Assembly: GCA_032622095.1 (NCBI GenBank)
Contig: CP136064.1
Span: 251,844,484 to 251,908,483 of the forward strand
Length of the DNA stretch: 64,000 nt
Source: Siphonodentalium dalli
Taxonomy: Eukaryota; Mollusca; Scaphopoda; Gadilida; Siphonodentaliidae
Direction of reading: 5' to 3'
Shown: in pieces, positions 1 through 10,199 of the stretch
Numbering within the stretch: position 1 is the stretch's first letter
Layout of the letters: each line of letters begins with the position of its first letter
Translations under genes and position numbers: made by a program
The notes under the pieces: model-generated
The model's input: only the letters and a program-made list of their open reading frames with translations
Told to the model about the DNA's origin: nothing
Database searches by the model: none

Positions 1-237
1 TGTGGTAATTGCATTGAATCAACATACATGCAGGGTTCGTGAGAGAAACAAATGCAATCACTCTTCATTGGTGTCACACAGGCATCGTGGGAATTCACAA
101 AATCACCCGAACGTGCATGTAGCACATATAAAATTATCACATATGCTCATAACCGAGAACGCTCTTTATTATCTACCGCTTTAGGCGGCGGAAGAATGGA
201 CGCTCTTCATAAGATGTGATCATTAGAATTGTTGCTG
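1..237. other. No recognisable gene
   Basis: Nothing here resembles a conserved protein; the only open frame begins at GTG and is short. The stretch holds one copy (160-167) of the octamer CGCTCTTT, which recurs through the window. Confidence 0.6.
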
Positions 238-414
238 GCCTCCAGGTTCATATTGGACTTATTGTCCCCCGAAATTATTTTTTCGGGGGACTATTAAAAT
301 AGCCGGTGTCCGTCCGTCCGGCCGTGCGCACTAACCAGAGAGTACTTGTGGGGTGCGATGAATTTAACATGAATTTAACATGCTTTTCTTCTAATTGTTT
401 TATTTACAAACCAT

Positions 415-524
415 CTCCGTTATTTCGTTAATATAATATTTCTCAGAATATGTAATATATCTGAAATAAACATTTAGAAAAAAAAGATATTCAAAAAAGA
501 GGATATATTAACGAAATAACGGAG
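415..524. repeat. Inverted repeat, 21 bp perfect arms
   Basis: CTCCGTTATTTCGTTAATAT at 415-434 (arm ends at 435) is the reverse complement of 504-524, with a ~68 bp A/T-rich spacer. The core GACGAAATAACGGA type sequence reappears at 39.5 kb, so the arm belongs to a dispersed motif. Confidence 0.8.
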
Positions 525-779
525 ATTGTTTAGAAACAGTTTATAACACCACAAATGATCAATTTCGTCCCGTATAAGTCGAATTCTGTTCGCTCTTTAA
601 AAATACGCTCTTTAAAAAATCGTCAGTTGTGGGTTGCACCCCACAATTTACTCAAACAAAAGATCGCACCCCACAAGTATTCATGGGTATGTGCAGTCAC
701 CCCACAAGAATACTTTGGTCAGTGCGTCGTACCGTCCGTCCGTCCGTCGTACCGTCCATCCGTGCGTGCGTCCGGAAAT

Positions 780-1210
780 GGTTTCCGGATTAAAACCTTA
801 GTTTCGGTTATTATATCAAAAGCAAATTTCATAGGTGAGTTTATCAGACCAAAATACAGGTCAAGTTCGAATATGGGTTTGCCCCGCCCATTTTTGCTCG
901 AGTTATGGCCCTTTTTCGACTTAGAATCTTGTAATTTTCTGGGTGATAACTTTAGTCTGTGTTATCATATCTGAATCAAATTTAGTATGATAGTTTATCA
1001 GCCCAAAATACAGGTTCGCATATGGGTTTGCTCTGCCCATTTTTGTGAGAGCTATGGCCATTTTACGACTTAGAATCCTGTCAATTTCTGGTTTCCGGAT
1101 GATAAATTTAGTTTGTGTGATCATATATGAATCAAATTTGGTATATGAGTTTATCAGCTCGAAATACAGATCAAGTTCGAATATGGGTACGATCCACCCA
1201 TTTTTGTCTG
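780..1210 (+). repeat. Tandem repeat, ~155 bp unit, about 3 copies
   Basis: The phrase GTTTATCAG recurs at about 839, 992 and 1149. Each time it is followed by a near-identical stretch containing AAATACAG, TTCGAATATGGGT or a variant, and a CCCATTTTTG / TATGGCC / CGACTTAGAAT block. Copies differ by scattered substitutions. This is the internal body of the GTCCCCC element, not a gene; the open frames crossing it are incidental. Confidence 0.8.
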
Positions 1211-1522
1211 GTTGCTCTCAAATATGGAATATTGATTTCTTATATGAAAATATACTATGAACTTTTTCCCGATGATTTCTTGTTTATTCACTGAACAGAT
1301 CATCTGGTAACAAATAACACAGCCAGCATTAATGAAGGTAAAATTAACAAATAAATATCTAGAGTTTGCCGTGTACCATTTTAGGGGACACTGGTTGGAT
1401 TGTTCTGAAATTTAGTATCGGATTTAGGGTCCTTGTTATTTTTTTCAGAAAAGCTGATGCCCCCAATGAAGCCACTTTTTCGGGGGACACTGTGGCCGGA
1501 CGGCCTTTTATTTTATTCTGGA

Positions 1523-1740
1523 ATAAGCCCATGGTTGAGTTTTACCCGTTATATTCCGTGTTATTGCGCGGGTCACAACGAAAAGACATTATACATATCG
1601 TCCATTTGGTAAGTCCATTTTGGTTCATAGAGCGCTAAAAAAAAAATGCCCATATGGGCTTACTTGTGTTTGCAAAATATGTTTAATATGAGCTTATTTT
1701 CAGGAGAACAGGCAGATCAAAACATCTTCTTTTGAAAGTC
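1523..1740 (+). repeat. Fragment of the long-TIR element family
   Basis: The sequence around 1524-1590 (GGAATAAGCCCATGG, a GTTATATTCCG block, GCGCGGGTCA) and around 1650-1715 (CATATGGGCTTACTTGTG, AATATGAGCTTATTTTC) matches blocks of the long-TIR elements at 21.8-22.4 kb and 30.4-30.7 kb. The diagnostic end TATCCTCG is missing, so this is a truncated relic. Confidence 0.55.
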
Positions 1741-1929
1741 AATATCTGGCCACCACGATAATGATCTATTAATAGACCCATATATCTGATACAACTAGAG
1801 GTAAGACTGTCCCAGTGTGATTAATAATTCCCACCCTCACGATGCAATTGGGCTACATTAAGGGTATGACCATATTAACATATTACTCTGTTAGAAAGTA
1901 AAAACATAAGGAATACAATATTGACAAAA

Positions 1930-2440
1930 TTCTGCACGTTGCGCAGTACAACAGGGGGATAACTCCACTAACCAAATGCGGATCTAGCTCATAGTCGCGG
2001 GTAGGCAGGTTTGCATAGTGGTAAATATCCCAGCCAAGTTTTTAAAAAATCAATTGACCGGAAAATGAAGAAATAAAAGCTCGGACAAAATCATGCATCT
2101 TCCGAACAATTACTAAGTCGAAAAAGGGGGAGATAACTCCACTAAACAAAGTCGGACGGACCTCATAATCGCAGTTACACAGTTTCCCATTATACTAAAC
2201 ATCTCTGCCACGTTTTAAAAGCATTGACCGGAAAATGTAGGAATACAAGCTCGGACAAAATAAGGCATGTTGCGAACAATTGCTAAGTCGAAAAAGGGGG
2301 ATAACTCCACTTAAACGTGTAGGACAGGCCTCATAATCGCAGCTGTACAACAAGTTCCCATGGTACTAAATAGCTGTGCCAAGTTTTACAAAAATTTACA
2401 AAAATATGTTGGAATAAAAGCTCGGACCATATTGACATAT
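1930..2440 (+). repeat. Tandem repeat, ~170 bp unit, 3 copies
   Basis: The phrase GGGGGATAACTCCACT (or GGGGGAGATAACTCC) occurs at about 1955, 2126 and 2296. Between copies lie conserved blocks: CTCATAATCGCAG, a CCAAGTTTT block, GACCGGAAAATG and AAAGCTCGGAC. Divergence between copies is moderate. Non-coding. Confidence 0.8.
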
Positions 2441-2689
2441 TGATTTCTAGCCATAATATAAAGATGAACAGTTCCTTAAATTGAAATAAAGGGTCAAATA
2501 TAATAAATTATATAGTTATACAATTTGTGAAAAAGAAAGATAAAATTAAGTGTTGGCCACTGTCATGCTGAGTCTCTCAAATGCATATTAATGTAGGGAC
2601 TTATGCGTACTGGTACATGTAATGCTCTAATTAATCACTTCTTAACCACAGCAGAATTATGTATGAGGATTTAATCAGACTTATATTAG

Positions 2690-3260
2690 GCAGGTTGCGA
2701 ACATGGATGTGGCGCTATAATATATAGGGTGTCAATTATTTCAACAGTTGGACATTTCATAACATTTTTCAGTTGGAAATTTCACACCAAAATAGGTTGA
2801 AATTATTCTTGTAGTTTGATTTTTCAACAATGGGAATTGTTGTTTTTCGACTAACAAGTGCATATGTTCTTAATTTTTGTCAAAATGGCCACACGTTAGA
2901 CAATTTCCAACCTTATATATAGGGGGTGTTAGGTTGGAAATTCTTAAGGGGCGGAAAGCTTGATGACGTCTATATGTGGATGCTAGGATTTTTAAATATT
3001 CATGTTCATATTTCAAATTGTTCTAACACCGGGCCGAACCATGGTCGGCCCGGTGTGTCCTGGTCCCTCCCAAGTGGCAGGTAAAAACTGCTAACTAATT
3101 TTACGAACAACAATTCGAGGTGCGAATTGGCCTGGCCTTAAACCACTAGATATTAGGATTTTCAGGTTCTCATCTCAAAATGTTCTCATACTATATATAG
3201 GCCGAATCATGGTCGGCCCAGTGGATTTTGTTCCTCCCCCGGATAGTGACGACACGACTA
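2690..3260 (-). repeat. Relic of the CAGGGACGTGGC (hAT-like) family
   Basis: Blocks here are the reverse complement of the complete element at 52179-53106. Examples are CATGGTCGGCCCGGTGTG (3040s), the ACCACTAGATATTAGGATTT stretch near 3140, and repeated TTGGAAATTTC motifs. Neither terminus is intact, so this is a decayed copy in the opposite orientation. A further hairpin, CACCGGGCCGA/TCGGCCCGGTG, lies at about 3028-3055. Confidence 0.55.
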
Positions 3261-3549
3261 CTGATCCATCCAGAATAGGCTACAATCCAGGCCTGTGAGG
3301 GAACAGTTGAGAAAAACCAAAGCCCAAGTGGGGGCGCATATATGGAATCACGAAAACATGTGAGTCTGATCTGGTTTAAACTTTGAAAGGGGTATGCATT
3401 ATGAGATTCCAAGGCGAACACCCCCAAACGGAGACCCTCTACTCGCGTCCCTGTTTGCGAGCTACATGTACATACAAGTTCCCGTTCAAACGCCAACGCC
3501 AAGCACGGATTTTGAAGCTCTTTTAGGGCGATTGTGATATACGAGTGTT

Positions 3550-4026
3550 TAATGTCCCATTAACAATTCGATATGGTGCTCTCATGCCTTGAATAACAGG
3601 CATTGGAAAATTAAGACAGACAATACTGGTTCGTTGAGATTCCCTTAGTTATTTGAAGCTTTCGAGAACCAGTCCCCTCCCCAATAATGGATTATGGTCG
3701 AAAATGTTATAATTCAAGCATGTGCAGGCTAAAATTGTGACATTTAGGAACTTGTTCAACCTTTGGCCTGAGAAGCATATACTCATACTCTTCTGTAAAT
3801 TAAGGGTGTAAAACGGGGGTGTCACTCTTTTTAATTTCAACACTGTGCCTACATTATATTGTTGGCGCTGCAATGGGGTATTTGCATGGAAATCCAAATG
3901 TAATGTTATCACATGAGCGCGCTCTCAAACTTTCGGAGCAATCTCAACAAACCGGGATTTTCTGTCTTAAATATCGAATGCTTGTTATTCAAGGCATGAG
4001 AGAACCATATCGGATTGTTAAAAATT
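3550..4026. repeat. Inverted repeat flanking part of R1
   Basis: About 50 bp at 3553-3606 is the reverse complement, with few mismatches, of 3976-4024 inside repeat R1. The shared core reads TTATTCAAGGCATGAGAG on the plus strand of the right arm. The left arm lies just outside R1 and is not seen beside the second R1 copy at 14.65 kb, so it arose locally. Confidence 0.6.
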
Positions 4027-4196
4027 GAGCTCAGGCCATGAATAGCCAGGAAAAAAATGTCCTTATCCTGATTCGACTCGGCGTTTTCCGATTAGGCTAA
4101 ATAACGTTCATTACATGCGAATCTCTGGAAATGACATACAAATCGCATGCATGCACGTTCTCTTACCATGGGATTCACCATGGTCGATTTCCATGT
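3642..4196 (+). repeat. Dispersed repeat R1, copy A
   Basis: About 555 bp are nearly identical to 14651-15206. Both copies contain a short frame ending in the residues YRIVKN with a stop at the same place, but frames differ upstream and no family is recognised, so I treat it as a non-coding repeat. In copy B the sequence runs directly into repeat R2, whereas here R2 lies 8.2 kb away at 12375. This suggests that R1 and R2 are halves of one unit split at this locus. Confidence 0.8.
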
Positions 4197-5056
4197 TTAA
4201 AACCCACCGGCGTGTTATCCCTTTGTCCTGACACGGCTCTTATCTGGCAGAAAGCTCAAGCGTTTTGATCGCATGAGCATTATTTTAACGCCAACAGTCA
4301 TTCTTTTTTAAGAATGCCCGTGGGCATTATGTTTTAAGAATGCCCGTGGGCATTATTTTTTACGAATACGCGAGGGATTAAATCGACTGAGGGACGTCAT
4401 AGAGTGGCTCCTCCCCCAATCATGTATGTTGAGTCAAGAGCCTATCGGCAAGCTTAAAGGTACTTAATCCGATCGGGCCCTCATAAGTTACTATTTCTTT
4501 GGCTTCGGGGATAAAATGGTTGATTCGAGACGAGTAAGTCTACCTATCAACGCTCATAGTGATCAGATTGTTTTTTGAAGTTTTGTTATTTCAATTGTTT
4601 CTGGCCCAGTACTTGATCGGATTACTAGATCGGATTGAATACCTCTAATTTGTCTGAGCTAATTAAAATTAAAATATTTAGCGATTTTGATTTTATATTG
4701 CCAAAAACTAAAATAAAATTTCTTCAAACTTTGATACAAAAACACCAACAGCTATTTGGACTTACTATTTAGAAACGTCCACAGGCAGGCTAAAACACAC
4801 ATATATAACATGTAAATACGTCCCTAAGTCGGTCAAATAAACACAAAACCGTTTAACACAGATTTTAACTATATATACCTGTTCCGTAATAACATTGTAT
4901 TTTATAGCAGGTAAAGGTCCCAACTCGAGTTTGCATGGCTTGGGGGACTTGAATTAATCGATTGTACTATAATGCGTCGCTTGGAATTTCATTGATGTTG
5001 GCTCACAAAGCTACACAAATCTTGCAACCTCGAGCTGGGGATTTATTTTCAAGGAA
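4197..5056. other. Non-coding; one short tandem hairpin
   Basis: No conserved reading frame. At about 4307-4356 a ~25 bp unit containing AATGCCCGTGGGCATT, a near-perfect palindrome, is repeated twice in tandem. Otherwise AT-rich DNA. This is the left flank of the LINE inside the 4197-12374 segment. Confidence 0.5.
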
Positions 5057-5074
5057 CAAATTCAAATTCAAATT
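5057..5074 (-). repeat. LINE 3' hexamer tail, 3 x AATTTG
   Basis: Three uninterrupted CAAATT units on the plus strand (5057-5062, 5063-5068, 5069-5074) mark the 3' terminus of the LINE. Non-LTR elements lacking poly(A) often end in such short repeats. Confidence 0.7.
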
Positions 5075-5294
5075 AGTTTATTCTCATTCATCATCATGAT
5101 AAGATATATAGAGATCACAAATATACATGTAATACAATATACATAAAAGAGGTATGGCGTTGATACTAACAAATAAGTACATATCTTTTAACGTTTACAT
5201 ATCAGGAATATGGTCATATAGGGAAGGATCGTGCTGTTTAAGTTACTCAAAGGGGGTTGGAATGGGTTGTGTTGTGTTGGGAGCGGTGAACTCG

Positions 5295-8200
5295 TCAAGT
5301 GGACGTTCGTCTTATATAATCGCTTAATTTATGTAGGACAGTCACATTGTTGGAGTTTAATAGGAGAACAAAACGGTATGTACTAGGATTCTCGGTCAAT
5401 GAAACTGGTATATTTCGTCTACGTAAGGAACTCCAGTGATTACATTCCATTAAGTGGTGATATTCGTCACCTAATGAATTAGTCCTACATAAGTTACAAT
5501 ATCTTTTATTCTTGTCAATGTTAAGCCATGATCCTGTTTCTATTGGCAGGCGATGGTTTCTACAGCGATATCTCATTAAAGTAATCACGTCGTTTCTTGT
5601 TAACTTATATAAGTAAGGTTCAGTACCAAATTTTTTTTTGTAAATTCTATAGGTCGAACATTTACCAAGTGAATTCACCTTCAATTTCCAATCGTAGATA
5701 AATTTTTCAGTTAAGGTTCGTTTGACTGATTCTTTAACATGCGCTGGTTCGAATTCTTCGGTGCCCTGTATAATCCAATAATAAGATAAACCCGTGGTAT
5801 TCAGTATAGCTTCTATATGACTTAACCAGGGGTGACTCCATTCTTTTGAATACTTGCTAAGTAAATAGTAGTATAGTGTTTGCGTTATCTTAGGTTTGTT
5901 CGAATTAATTAATTTTGCCCAGTAGTAAACCATTCTGGTGTCGATTTCAATCTCCAGAGGAATAACACCTGTTTCACCGTATACCATGACGTCTGGAGTA
6001 CTAGATTTGAGGTTAAAGATATATTTTAAATACGTTAATTGCACTTTTTCAAGTTCACGTTTTTCATGATGTCCCCAAATTTCACAAGCGTACAAAAGAA
6101 TTGGTTTAACAGTCTTTTCAAACAGGTCTATTTGTAAATTGACCGGTATGTTCATTTCTTTTGACTTATATATAAGTGCATACATAGCACGTTTGGCCTT
6201 AGCTATTAACTCCTTTATTCCAGGCGAGAAATTATTTGTGCTTTTTAGTTGAATCCCTAAATAACTAAAACTATTTACCTTCTCAATAGCTTTCCCGTTT
6301 AATTGTAAATTTGATCTTGGTTTTTTACCAGCACCCAGTACCATGAATTTGGTCTTTGAGACATTTACGTTTAACTTCCAGAACGAACAGTACTCCGAAA
6401 AATTAGACAATGCAAATCGCATTTCCTTCATAGTTTCAGTCATTATAACAGTATCATCGGCGTATAATAAGATCAATATTCTTAGTAGTTTGCCTATTTC
6501 TTTAAATAATTCGCTTTCTAAAAAATTCAAACAAGAGGTGCCGCATGTGATCAAGAAAGATTCCAAATCGTTTACGTACATTGCGAAAAGAAAAGATGAG
6601 ACATTCTCACCCTGTAAAACACCAGATAACGTATGGTAAGTATTCGACTCACATTCATCAACTCTAACCAAAGATTTAACATTTGCATACATGTTCTGTA
6701 AAAACTTGAAACATTTTCCATTAATACCCTCTAAAAGAAGTTTTTGCCACAAACCTGTTCTCCAAACCGTATCGAAAGCTTGCTTAAAATCAATAAATGT
6801 GCAAAAGAGACGCTTTTTATGCTGTTTATAAATACTGGAGAGGAAATGTAAGGCTGCTATGTGATCAACTGTGGAAAATCCTTTTCTGAAGCCTGCTTGA
6901 TTCACATTAATCATATCTACAGATTCGGCATATTGGTTCAGTCGTGTGTTTAAAATCTTTGTAAATAATTTGCCTAAGCAGCTTAAAATGGTGATGGGGC
7001 GATAGTTTTCAGGTTTTGTTGGGTCACCCTTTTTCTTATAAATTGGAATTACTACACCAACAAGCCATTGTTCTGGGATTATTCCACTTTCGAATATAAT
7101 ATTAAACCATTTTGTATATACTGGTACCATAATACGAATTGTTGTCTTAATATGCTCGTTACGTATATGATCTATTCCATTACTTTTGCCATTCGTCAGT
7201 TGGTTTACAGCTTTCATTATTTCATCTTCTGTTATGGGCATATCCAATATATCATTATCATCGTGTATGGCATTTGAATGTATATTTTCCATATTGTCCT
7301 TATTTGAATTTTGATTTTCTTGAAGAAAATCACACATATCATTTGCTGTTATTTGAAGTGTACCTTTTGATTTAGTATTCAAAATTTTCCAGAATTCCCT
7401 GGGACTACTACGGGATGTAGATTTTATTTTGTTGCCAAGTTCCTTTCGATAAATCTTTATGTTTTTTCTAAGTGTTTTTTTATAAGCACGACCTAGAGAG
7501 CACATGCATTTTTTATTGTGTTCTGACGTATCTTTAAGGTATTTCGCCCGTGCTTTTTTATATTTGTTCCTATCAATTCTACATTCTTTATTGAACCAAG
7601 GTTTATCATTACGGATTCTAGTGTTACGCTTATGTTTACCAAATGTTAGGAGTGCAGCACTTTCGAAGATGTTACTAACATCTTCAGCTATTTTGTTTCC
7701 CATGTGTATGTCATATAACTCAGATGTCCTGGATATGTTTTTAAGATACTCCATGAGCATTTCTACTTTGTTGGAGTCAATGTTAGTGTTATATGTTTGA
7801 CACCCACGATCAGACCACAGTCTCGCATTTTTGCTCTCTTTTGTAGTATTAGTTTGTGATTTTGTTTCAAAGGTTCTGTTAAGGGGGCATGCTATTGTAA
7901 TTTCAACGGGACAATGTATATCGGAGTATGCCGGCGAGTAATCGTGCACGTATAAATCAGAGATAATAGAGAAACACCCGGGTGTTGATAACATGTAGTC
8001 TATTACACTTATATTTTTGCTTGTTAATTTTCCTATAGCTTTGTCTCTCCCGACGCGACCATTTAAAATCCGTATATTATTCATCTTACAAAATTCGATA
8101 AGTTTACGACCAAACGAGTTAACAGTCATATCACGTGATTTCCTGGGCGCGTCACACAGTTTTAGATCAATATTATTCATGGAATGAGGCAGTGGGATGT

Positions 8201-8690
8201 TATCGTCACTAAATTCAGGAATGTCGTTTAATTGGCCAGTTCTAGAATTAAAGTCTCCCATTAAACACAAATAAGGACAATTTTCATACTTTGTTATCAT
8301 TTCTCTTTCCATTTCTGAAAGGGTGTCTGCAGTGGAATAACCACTCGATTCAGGTGGTATGTAAGCCATACCAAAGTGTATATCATCGGTGAGCTTCGTA
8401 AATTTTTCAGACAAGCTGAACCAAATGGCAGTAGTTGATTCGCTTTCTGCAAAGTTTACAAATGGACTGATATTCGTCCTGGTCATTACACAAATTCCTC
8501 CTGATTTCACTCTTGACAGGGACTTTCTGTTTCGAAATTTAATATCGTAGCCCGATAATTCAAGCATGTCAGTATCATCTGTTTTGGTTTCACATAGGCC
8601 TATTATGTCATAATTTCTAATGAATGCGCAAAATTCTGGGCATTTCAACTTACTAGATAAACCACATACATTGATGGAAATAATTTTCAA
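5295..8690 (-). CDS. LINE ORF2: AP-type endonuclease + reverse transcriptase
   Basis: The protein (about 1131 aa) nicks genomic DNA and reverse-transcribes the element RNA at the nick. The N-terminal endonuclease (about 1-265) has N7 in INVCGL, E34 in CETKT, D146/N148 in GDFN and D257/H259 in SDIHCP. The reverse transcriptase (about 480-790) has D634 in FIDFKQAFD and the YADD box at 743-746, so the Asp triad is intact. A C-terminal Cys-His motif (C1065, C1068, H1078/H1079, C1083) is typical of LINE ORF2. The frame has no internal stop. The 5' boundary is odd: position 8690 is TTG, not ATG, and the first in-frame ATG is residue 42, which lies after N7 and E34. Upstream the frame stays open for 13 codons to the TAG that ends ORF1. 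Translation therefore probably depends on read-through, non-AUG reinitiation, or a lost ATG. Confidence 0.93.
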   Translation of the reverse strand: MKIISINVCGLSSKLKCPEFCAFIRNYDIIGLCETKTDDTDMLELSGYDIKFRNRKSLSRVKSGGICVMTRTNISPFVNFAESESTTAIWFSLSEKFTKLTDDIHFGMAYIPPESSGYSTADTLSEMEREMITKYENCPYLCLMGDFNSRTGQLNDIPEFSDDNIPLPHSMNNIDLKLCDAPRKSRDMTVNSFGRKLIEFCKMNNIRILNGRVGRDKAIGKLTSKNISVIDYMLSTPGCFSIISDLYVHDYSPAYSDIHCPVEITIACPLNRTFETKSQTNTTKESKNARLWSDRGCQTYNTNIDSNKVEMLMEYLKNISRTSELYDIHMGNKIAEDVSNIFESAALLTFGKHKRNTRIRNDKPWFNKECRIDRNKYKKARAKYLKDTSEHNKKCMCSLGRAYKKTLRKNIKIYRKELGNKIKSTSRSSPREFWKILNTKSKGTLQITANDMCDFLQENQNSNKDNMENIHSNAIHDDNDILDMPITEDEIMKAVNQLTNGKSNGIDHIRNEHIKTTIRIMVPVYTKWFNIIFESGIIPEQWLVGVVIPIYKKKGDPTKPENYRPITILSCLGKLFTKILNTRLNQYAESVDMINVNQAGFRKGFSTVDHIAALHFLSSIYKQHKKRLFCTFIDFKQAFDTVWRTGLWQKLLLEGINGKCFKFLQNMYANVKSLVRVDECESNTYHTLSGVLQGENVSSFLFAMYVNDLESFLITCGTSCLNFLESELFKEIGKLLRILILLYADDTVIMTETMKEMRFALSNFSEYCSFWKLNVNVSKTKFMVLGAGKKPRSNLQLNGKAIEKVNSFSYLGIQLKSTNNFSPGIKELIAKAKRAMYALIYKSKEMNIPVNLQIDLFEKTVKPILLYACEIWGHHEKRELEKVQLTYLKYIFNLKSSTPDVMVYGETGVIPLEIEIDTRMVYYWAKLINSNKPKITQTLYYYLLSKYSKEWSHPWLSHIEAILNTTGLSYYWIIQGTEEFEPAHVKESVKRTLTEKFIYDWKLKVNSLGKCSTYRIYKKKFGTEPYLYKLTRNDVITLMRYRCRNHRLPIETGSWLNIDKNKRYCNLCRTNSLGDEYHHLMECNHWSSLRRRNIPVSLTENPSTYRFVLLLNSNNVTVLHKLSDYIRRTST

Positions 8691-8732
8691 AGAGTTTTTT
8701 ATAGGTTTCTGTGAATCACCGCTCCTGTCCTA
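8691..8732 (-). promoter_or_regulatory. ORF1-ORF2 junction: in-frame TAG, possible recoding site
   Basis: Reading the minus strand, ORF1 ends in TAG followed immediately by GAC-AGG-AGC. Another 13 sense codons in the same frame lead to the TTG at 8690 and the endonuclease start. There is no ATG in any of these codons. TAG followed by G resembles the stop context used for read-through in some retroviral gag-pol genes, but I see no strong downstream stem, so recoding is inference. The competing explanation is a single A-to-T change of an original ATG at 8690. Confidence 0.45.
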
Positions 8733-9950
8733 TGTGGTGTAGGTTTCCGGAGTGGACGTCATGCGTGCTCTTTTTCCTAACTGCTTCGGGGTCGTGTGAT
8801 CCATACTTAAGTCTAACGGTGTTTCACTGTCAATGTTGGCTCCTTGAACTATGTCGGAAGTTTTGTACTGAGAAGCAGCAAAAGTTATTGGAGGCTCCCG
8901 ATCGTGTGTCAGCTTGGATCGGTTCGCGGGCTGTGGCTCATAATTTTGTAATTGGTGTGCACGTGGTGGATCGACAGGTTTAGTTGTGTATTCCTTGCGG
9001 TCTATGAATAATCTGTCCTTTATTAATTTGACATGTTTATTTTCTTGTTTAGCTTTTTTCAAAACAGGGTACAACTCCTTCCTTCTGTTTTCTATCTCTT
9101 CTGGGTGCTGCTCAAAGATAAACATACGACTTCCCTTCAGTTTATAACTGTTCATTTTTACATATTCTCTATCTTTAAATTTAGAGAAGCATGCAACGAT
9201 GTTACGAATTCGGTATTTGTTTGGTGGTCCGATCCTGTGCACACGCTCAAAGTCGATAAAACTTGTATCAACCTTCAGCCGAGTTGAAAGGAACCTATAC
9301 AACACCTGCTCTGTACTTGAGAATGGATCTTCTGGTATGCCGGTGAAGATGAGATTGCTCCGCATGTTACGTGATTGTAAATCAAGAAGAATCTCGAATA
9401 TTTCATTCTGCCTTTTCCGGAGAGCGTCAATTTCCTCAGGTTCATGTGAGGTGGTTTTTGAACTTCCACGGCTATTCTTTAGCTCCTGCATTTCATGTGT
9501 TAATTTAACTACAGCCTCATTCACAGAGTCATACTTGCTGGACATGAATTCAACTGATCGCTTCAGCTCGGTGACCTCCAACTCTACTTTTGATTCTTTC
9601 ACTTCCATTACCCTTATTTTGTGTTCAGATTGTTTGACTCGATCCTCCATGCACTCGTTTTCGATAGCTTGTAACTTATTTTCAATACATGAGACGGTAA
9701 TGAACAATTCATCTATGTGGTCTAACCTTTCCATGCGTGCTTCATTTATTTCCAACTTATTCATCCTCATTTGAATGTCCCGCAATGCATTTAGTATTTG
9801 ACTATTCTGATCCAAACATTTGGGGGATTTTATTGTTGGTGATGGTTCAAGTCTAACAGCATCACTGATTAGCTCCCCATAAACGACGTCCCTGGTTTCT
9901 TCTAATATTTGTGATGTTGTTGATATGGACGTACTACAACTGGCCATCAT
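8730..9950 (-). CDS. LINE ORF1: coiled-coil, RRM-type RNA-binding protein
   Basis: This is a 406 aa nucleic-acid chaperone-like protein that would package LINE RNA. It begins ATG-ATG. After a Ser/Thr-rich start, residues about 45-175 are rich in Glu/Lys/Leu heptad-like sequence, consistent with a trimerising coiled coil. Residues about 190-290 look like the L1 ORF1 RRM: NLIFTGIPE begins at N199 and is followed by ERVHRIG and FSKFKDRE. Residues about 290-345 resemble the L1 C-terminal domain (RRKELYPVLKKAK). The tail is Pro/Thr-rich. It ends in TAG at 8732-8730, and ORF2 continues in the same frame. Length and layout match L1-type ORF1 proteins. Function is inferred from domain resemblance. 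Confidence 0.85.
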   Translation of the reverse strand: MMASCSTSISTTSQILEETRDVVYGELISDAVRLEPSPTIKSPKCLDQNSQILNALRDIQMRMNKLEINEARMERLDHIDELFITVSCIENKLQAIENECMEDRVKQSEHKIRVMEVKESKVELEVTELKRSVEFMSSKYDSVNEAVVKLTHEMQELKNSRGSSKTTSHEPEEIDALRKRQNEIFEILLDLQSRNMRSNLIFTGIPEDPFSSTEQVLYRFLSTRLKVDTSFIDFERVHRIGPPNKYRIRNIVACFSKFKDREYVKMNSYKLKGSRMFIFEQHPEEIENRRKELYPVLKKAKQENKHVKLIKDRLFIDRKEYTTKPVDPPRAHQLQNYEPQPANRSKLTHDREPPITFAASQYKTSDIVQGANIDSETPLDLSMDHTTPKQLGKRARMTSTPETYTT

Positions 9951-10199
9951 GTCGATTTGTAGGTCACTTATTTACCGTTCTGTGTCAACTCTGCCAACAG
10001 ACAATCACTGTAACGGGATCGAGAGAGTTCAATTCACTGACAATAGGTTTAGTTACGGTGGACGATTTTGGTGTGTGGTCACGGCAGTCGATCCGTTCCG
10101 GCAGTATATCTGGGAGCTTTTGGGTTCTGATTGGGCTGATTTTGAGGGTTTGTTCTTCGTGAATTTATGGTTTCAACGACGTACTTCAAGTGGAACATA

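Larger units (their letters stand above)
262..1520 (+). mobile_element. GTCCCCC-ended repeat element, copy 1
   Basis: The left end is a hairpin in which GTCCCCCGAAA pairs with TTTCGGGGGAC (264-291), followed by a CCGTCCGTCCG-rich stretch. The right end carries CGGGGGACACTGTGG followed by CGGCCTTTTATTTTA near 1480-1518. The same type of ends flanks material at 50597-50910 and 53655-54365, so this is a dispersed family. No transposase or reverse transcriptase is visible, so it is probably non-autonomous. Class is unresolved; I see no clear target-site duplication. The body holds tandem repeats annotated separately. Confidence 0.5.

Noticed and set aside
3819-4028. Shared peptide (ending YRIVKN) in both R1 copies as a conserved small protein
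   Set aside because: The two copies are ~95 percent identical DNA repeats, frames diverge upstream through indels, and no start is shared.
9199-9774. 191-codon plus-strand frame antisense to LINE ORF1
   Set aside because: Shadow of the real minus-strand ORF1, whose domains are clear; the plus frame starts without family support.
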